Shown: in pieces, positions 5,588-8,814 of the stretch
Layout: every line of letters begins with the position of its first letter
How positions within the stretch are numbered: the stretch's first letter is position 1
Assembly: GCA_919902965.1 (NCBI GenBank)
Contig: CAKKSJ010000418.1
Span: 2,107 to 10,920 of the forward strand
Length of the DNA: 8,814 nt
Direction of reading: 5' to 3'
Source: Burkholderiales bacterium
Lineage (GTDB): Bacteria; Pseudomonadota; Gammaproteobacteria; Burkholderiales; SG8-39
Translations under genes and position numbers: made by a program
The notes under the pieces: generated by a model
What the model saw: only the letters and a program-made list of their open reading frames with translations
What the model was told of the DNA's origin: nothing
Database searches by the model: none

Positions 5588-7333
5588 GTGCAAGCGCACA
5601 ATTCCGAGGACCGATCAGGCGCTTACGCGCAGGCGGGCGGGGCGCTGCTGCAGAATTTTCTGAGCCTTTTCCCAGCTGGCTCCGAGGCCGGCCGGGTATG
5701 GCAGTTGCTGATTGCCGGCCATGGCGCCGATCCATCGCGTCTGGCGGACCTGCAAACGGGCTATTTCCAGCAGCAAATGGCCCTATGGGGGGCGATGCTT
5801 GGGCGCGAGTCCAGACAGGCTGCCAGCCCCGTTCTCGGCCCTGGCAAGGGCAAGGACGAAGCCAGTGGCGATAAGCGCTTCGCCGCGCACGCTTGGCGCG
5901 ACAGCGGCTATCACGATTTTCTGCGTCAGGTCTATCAGCTCAATTCCCGTTTTCTCACCGATCTGGCGGAAACGGTCGAGTTGGACGCACCGGCCAAGCA
6001 GCGGCTGCGCTTTTACACGCGCCAGATGATCGACGCCATGAGCCCGGCCAATTTCGCCGCCACCAATCCCGAGGCGCTGCAACTGGCGCTGGATACCCAG
6101 GGCGAGAGCTTGCATACCGGCATCCGCCACCTGATCGAGGACGTCGAACTGGGGCGGGTGTCCATGAGCGACGAGTCCGCGTTCGAGGTGGGCCGCAATC
6201 TAGCCGTGACCGCGGGCGAGGTGGTGTTCGAAAACGAACTCATCCAGTTGATCCAGTACCAGCCGGCGACGGCGAAGGTGCGCAAGCGGCCGCTGTTGAT
6301 GGTGCCGCCCTGCATCAACAAGTTCTACATCCTCGATCTGCAGCCGGAGAACTCCTTCGTGCGCTATGCAGTGGAGCAGGGCAATACGGTGTTCATGGTC
6401 TCCTGGCGTAATATCACCGAGGAAACGCTGGGCGGACTGAGCTGGGACGATTACATCGCCGACGGTGTATTGAAAGCCATCGAGGTCGTGCGCGCGATCA
6501 GCAAGTCCGAGGAAATCAATGCGCTCGGCTTTTGCGTCGGCGGGACCCTGCTTTCCGCGGCACTCGCAGTGCTGCGCGCGCGCGGCGAGGAGCGCGTGGC
6601 GAGCGTGACCCTGCTCGCCACCATGCTCGATTTCACCTACCCCGGCGACATCGGCGTATTCGTGGACGAAGCCAGCGTGGCGGCGCGCGAGGCGGCGATA
6701 GGCTCAGGCGGCATCCTGTCGGGCAAGGAACTCGCTTTCGTATTTTCGGCACTGCGCGCCAACGACCTGGTCTGGTCCTACGTGGTCAACAATTACCTCA
6801 AGGGCAAAGCGCCGGCGGCGTTCGACATCCTCTACTGGAACGCCGACAGCACCAATCTGCCCGGGCCGATGTATTGCTCGTATGTGCGCAACATGTACCT
6901 GGAAAACAAGCTGCGCGAGCCGGGCAAGCTCGCCATGTGCGGCGTGCCGGTCGATCTCGGCGCGATTCGCCTGCCGACTTATATTCTGGCGACGCGCGAG
7001 GATCACATCGTGCCGTGGAAAACCGCTTATCTTTCCAGCCGACATCTCAAGGGCGACACGCGTTTCGTCCTCGGCGCCAGCGGCCATGTTGCGGGCGTGA
7101 TCAATCCGCCGGCCAAGAACCGGCGCAGCTACTGGGCGAGCGATCGATTGTCTGCGGATGCCGACGAGTGGCTGGCGAACGCCACAGAAATGCGCGGCAG
7201 CTGGTGGACGAATTGGGACGCATGGATGCAGGGTTTTTCCGGTGGCGAGCGCGCGGCGCCCAAGAAAATGGGCAATGCGAAGTTCAAGCCGATCGAGCCT
7301 GCCCCGGGCAGGTATGTGAAGGTGAGGGTGTGA
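5588..7333 (+). CDS. phaC: Class I poly(R)-hydroxyalkanoate synthase PhaC
   Basis: This 581-residue enzyme polymerises (R)-3-hydroxyacyl-CoA, chiefly 3-hydroxybutyryl-CoA, at the surface of intracellular PHA granules, releasing CoA. Its length fits class I synthases (about 590 residues in Cupriavidus). An N-terminal domain of ~270 residues precedes an alpha/beta-hydrolase domain. The lipase-like box G314-F-C316-V-G318 carries the nucleophile C316. The general-base pair is D472 (in REDHIVPW) and H500 (in GASGHVAGVINPP), giving an intact Cys-Asp-His triad. The GTG start at 5588 is the only usual start codon (ATG, GTG or TTG) between the in-frame stop at 5513-5515 and the conserved body. A GGAG at 5572-5575 lies 12 bases upstream, which is a long spacing. 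The thiolase gene follows after 158 bases holding a palindromic repeat. No truncation or frameshift is visible. Confidence 0.97.
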   Translation: MQAHNSEDRSGAYAQAGGALLQNFLSLFPAGSEAGRVWQLLIAGHGADPSRLADLQTGYFQQQMALWGAMLGRESRQAASPVLGPGKGKDEASGDKRFAAHAWRDSGYHDFLRQVYQLNSRFLTDLAETVELDAPAKQRLRFYTRQMIDAMSPANFAATNPEALQLALDTQGESLHTGIRHLIEDVELGRVSMSDESAFEVGRNLAVTAGEVVFENELIQLIQYQPATAKVRKRPLLMVPPCINKFYILDLQPENSFVRYAVEQGNTVFMVSWRNITEETLGGLSWDDYIADGVLKAIEVVRAISKSEEINALGFCVGGTLLSAALAVLRARGEERVASVTLLATMLDFTYPGDIGVFVDEASVAAREAAIGSGGILSGKELAFVFSALRANDLVWSYVVNNYLKGKAPAAFDILYWNADSTNLPGPMYCSYVRNMYLENKLREPGKLAMCGVPVDLGAIRLPTYILATREDHIVPWKTAYLSSRHLKGDTRFVLGASGHVAGVINPPAKNRRSYWASDRLSADADEWLANATEMRGSWWTNWDAWMQGFSGGERAAPKKMGNAKFKPIEPAPGRYVKVRV

Positions 7334-7341
7334 AGTCCGGT

Positions 7342-7441
7342 GTTGCAGGAGGCCCGCCCCCGGGCCGATCGGACTTCGAACGGGCACCGGTCGGGGCGAG
7401 GGCGCCCCTCCAACGCCCGGTAGGAAGTCCCCTTGGGGGAC
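7342..7441 (+). repeat. Extragenic palindromic repeat, copy 2 (most complete), between phaC and phaA
   Basis: The left arm has GTTG, then GGAGG, the GGCCCG-CCCC-CGGGCC stem (7351-7366) and the palindrome CCGATCGG (7365-7372). The right arm contains CACCGGTCGGGGCGAGG and ends CCTCCAAC (7407-7414), which is the reverse complement of GTTGGAGG. A second small hairpin follows: GTCCCC (7427-7432) against GGGGAC (7436-7441). The element fills most of the gap between two genes of one pathway and could act on mRNA processing or stability. There is no T-tract, so full termination is unlikely. Confidence 0.82.
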
Positions 7442-7491
7442 AAAATCGGCGCGAGCCCTAGGATTGCCGGCAACGTTTAACGGAGGTTCAA

Positions 7492-8670
7492 ATGACAGAC
7501 GTAGTAATCGTAGCCGCGGGTCGTACTGCGGTAGGCAAATTCGGCGGCACGCTGGCGAAGATTCCCGCGGCCGATTTGGGCGCGCATGTGATCAAGGGGC
7601 TGCTCGCCAAGACCGGCTTGAAGCCGGAGCAGATTTCCGAGGTCATTCTGGGTCAGGTGCTGACGGCGGGCGTGGGCCAGAACGCAGCGCGCCAGGCTGC
7701 GCTCAAGGCGGGGCTGCCGGACATGGTGCCGGCGATGACCATCAACAAGGTATGCGGCTCGGGCCTCAAGGCGACGCACCTCGCCGCGCAGGCGATCAAG
7801 GCGGGCGACGCCGAGATCATTATCGCCGGCGGCCAGGAGAACATGAGCATTTCGGCGCACGTGCTCGCCGGGTCGCGTGACGGCTTTCGCATGGGCGATG
7901 CCAAGCTCGTCGACAGTATGATCGTCGACGGCCTGTGGGATGTGTACAACAACTACCACATGGGCGTCACCGCCGAGAACGTCGCTGCCAAGTATGGCGT
8001 GACGCGCGCCGACCAGGACGCGTTCGCGCTCGCTTCGCAGCAGAAGACCGAAGCGGCGCAAAAGGCGGGCAAGTTCAAGGACGAAATCCTGCCGCTGGAA
8101 ATTCCGCAGCGTAAAGGCGCGGCGCTGGTGTTCGATGCCGACGAATACCCCAAGCACGGCAGCACGCTGGAGGCGCTCGCGGGCTTGCGCGCGGCCTTCG
8201 ACAAGAACGGCACGGTCACCGCGGGCAATGCCTCGGGCATCAACGACGGCGCCGCGGCGGTGATCATGATGTCGGCGAAAAAAGCGCAGGAGCTGGGCTT
8301 GAAACCGCTCGCCACCATCCGCGCCTATGCCTCGGCCGGCGTCGATCCCAAGATCATGGGCATGGGCCCGGTGCCGGCCAGCCAGCTGTGCCTCGCGAAG
8401 GCCGGCTGGAGCATCGGCGATCTCGATCTGATGGAAATCAACGAGGCGTTTGCCGCGCAGGCGATCGCGGTCAATCGCGAAATGAAGTGGGACACGAACA
8501 AGGTCAACGTCAATGGCGGCGCCATCGCCATCGGCCATCCGATCGGCGCGTCCGGCTGCCGCATCCTGGTGACGCTGCTGCATGAAATGATCAGGCGCGA
8601 TGCAAAGAAGGGTTTTGCCAGTCTGTGCATCGGCGGCGGCATGGGCGTTGCGCTGGCGGTGGAACGATGA
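7492..8670 (+). CDS. phaA: Acetyl-CoA acetyltransferase (beta-ketothiolase) PhaA
   Basis: This 392-residue cytoplasmic biosynthetic thiolase condenses two acetyl-CoA to acetoacetyl-CoA, the first step of polyhydroxybutyrate synthesis. The length is standard. The nucleophile C88 lies in NKVCGSGLKA, the NEAF motif is at N317-F320, H349 is in GHPIGASGC, and the second active-site cysteine C379 is in SLCIGGGMG, so all catalytic residues are present. The ATG at 7492 is preceded by GGAGG (7482-7486) at a five-base spacing, the strongest ribosome-binding site in the window. Its position just after phaC argues for PhaA rather than a degradative AtoB-type role, although the sequence alone does not separate them. 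A phaB reductase would be expected next and is not seen before the window ends. Confidence 0.94.
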   Translation: MTDVVIVAAGRTAVGKFGGTLAKIPAADLGAHVIKGLLAKTGLKPEQISEVILGQVLTAGVGQNAARQAALKAGLPDMVPAMTINKVCGSGLKATHLAAQAIKAGDAEIIIAGGQENMSISAHVLAGSRDGFRMGDAKLVDSMIVDGLWDVYNNYHMGVTAENVAAKYGVTRADQDAFALASQQKTEAAQKAGKFKDEILPLEIPQRKGAALVFDADEYPKHGSTLEALAGLRAAFDKNGTVTAGNASGINDGAAAVIMMSAKKAQELGLKPLATIRAYASAGVDPKIMGMGPVPASQLCLAKAGWSIGDLDLMEINEAFAAQAIAVNREMKWDTNKVNVNGGAIAIGHPIGASGCRILVTLLHEMIRRDAKKGFASLCIGGGMGVALAVER

Positions 8671-8685
8671 CATCGGGTTTGGCTC

Positions 8686-8753
8686 TTGTAGGAGGTCCGC
8701 CCCCGGGCCGATCAGGCTGTGGCACCGATCGGGGCGAGGTTGCCCTTCCCACG
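8686..8753 (+). repeat. Extragenic palindromic repeat, copy 3, downstream of phaA
   Basis: The copy begins TTGTAGGAGG, with GTCCGCCCCCGGGCC in place of the perfect stem (one arm base changed), then GATCAGG, GGCACCGATCGGGGCGAGG and CCCTTCCCACG. It matches both arms of copy 2 in order, with substitutions and a slightly shorter centre. It starts 16 bases after the phaA stop codon, so it would sit in the transcript's 3' region or before a downstream phaB. Confidence 0.78.
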
Positions 8754-8769
8754 TCCCGGAGGTCTCGAT

Positions 8770-8796
8770 CCCCCTTGAGGGGAAAGTCCCCTTGGG
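8770..8796. repeat. Small hairpin module CCCC-TTGA-GGGG plus AAGTCCCCTTGGG
   Basis: CCCC (8771-8774) pairs with GGGG (8779-8782) over a TTGA loop. The following 13 bases AAGTCCCCTTGGG (8784-8796) are identical to 7425-7437 just after copy 2. The module therefore accompanies two of the three repeats at a similar distance. No coding sequence is recognised from 8671 to the window end. Confidence 0.55.
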
Positions 8797-8814
8797 CTAA
8801 TCATTGCCCACATC

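Noticed and set aside
6532..7461. A 309-residue + strand frame overlapping phaC
   Set aside because: Its composition is arginine-rich with no domain, and the phaC frame holds the full catalytic triad.
7477..8673. A 398-residue open frame on the - strand covering the whole of phaA
   Set aside because: It mirrors the thiolase codons, is rich in arginine, alanine and histidine as high-GC antisense frames are, shows no recognisable domain, and phaA is certain on the other strand.
3409..8796. A CRISPR array made of the palindromic repeats
   Set aside because: The copies are kilobases apart, differ in sequence, lie between unrelated genes and have no regular spacers.
8671..8814. The start of a phaB gene at the window end
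   Set aside because: No Rossmann-type N-terminus, ribosome-binding site or convincing start is visible; the sequence is repeat and hairpin only.

Overview
The window is high-GC DNA with short intergenic gaps, and every gene lies on the + strand. It looks chromosomal and proteobacterial, most likely betaproteobacterial. The basis is a class I PHA synthase followed by an acetyl-CoA acetyltransferase (phaC-phaA order), a YjbH-family exopolysaccharide outer-membrane protein, and GC-rich extragenic palindromic repeats. The taxon is inferred from gene content and style; no marker gene is present.

Layout. (1) Bases 1-3402 hold a very large YjbH-family gene whose 5' end lies outside the window. Its C-terminus carries a PAP2-type phosphatase domain with an intact catalytic signature. 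(2) Bases 3403-3497 hold a truncated copy of an extragenic palindromic repeat and a promoter with a perfect TATAAT. (3) Bases 3498-4861 are a two-gene unit: a secreted MORN-repeat protein and a secreted START-like (SRPBCC) protein. Both have TTG start codons and both have signal peptides. (4) Bases 4862-5006 hold a strong GC-rich hairpin and a candidate promoter. (5) Bases 5007-5384 encode a small diacylglycerol/undecaprenol kinase-family membrane protein. (6) Bases 5385-5587 are the phaC control region, with a perfect TTGACA and a repeated TTGGTGCA octamer. (7) Bases 5588-8670 are phaC and phaA, separated by a full copy of the palindromic repeat. (8) Bases 8671-8814 hold a third copy of the repeat; no gene start is visible there.

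How the genes may work together. phaA and phaC are two of the three steps of polyhydroxybutyrate synthesis: thiolase condensation and polymerisation. The reductase phaB is not in the window and may lie downstream. The left part is an envelope neighbourhood: an exopolysaccharide outer-membrane protein fused to a lipid-phosphate phosphatase, a secreted lipid-binding-type domain, a secreted MORN protein and a lipid kinase. PAP2 phosphatases and DgkA-type kinases act on opposite sides of the polyprenyl-phosphate/lipid-phosphate balance, so a shared lipid-carrier theme is possible, but this is inference. The most unusual items are the YjbH-PAP2 fusion and the three copies of one extragenic repeat within about 5.4 kb. 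One of those copies abuts a promoter and another splits phaC from phaA.
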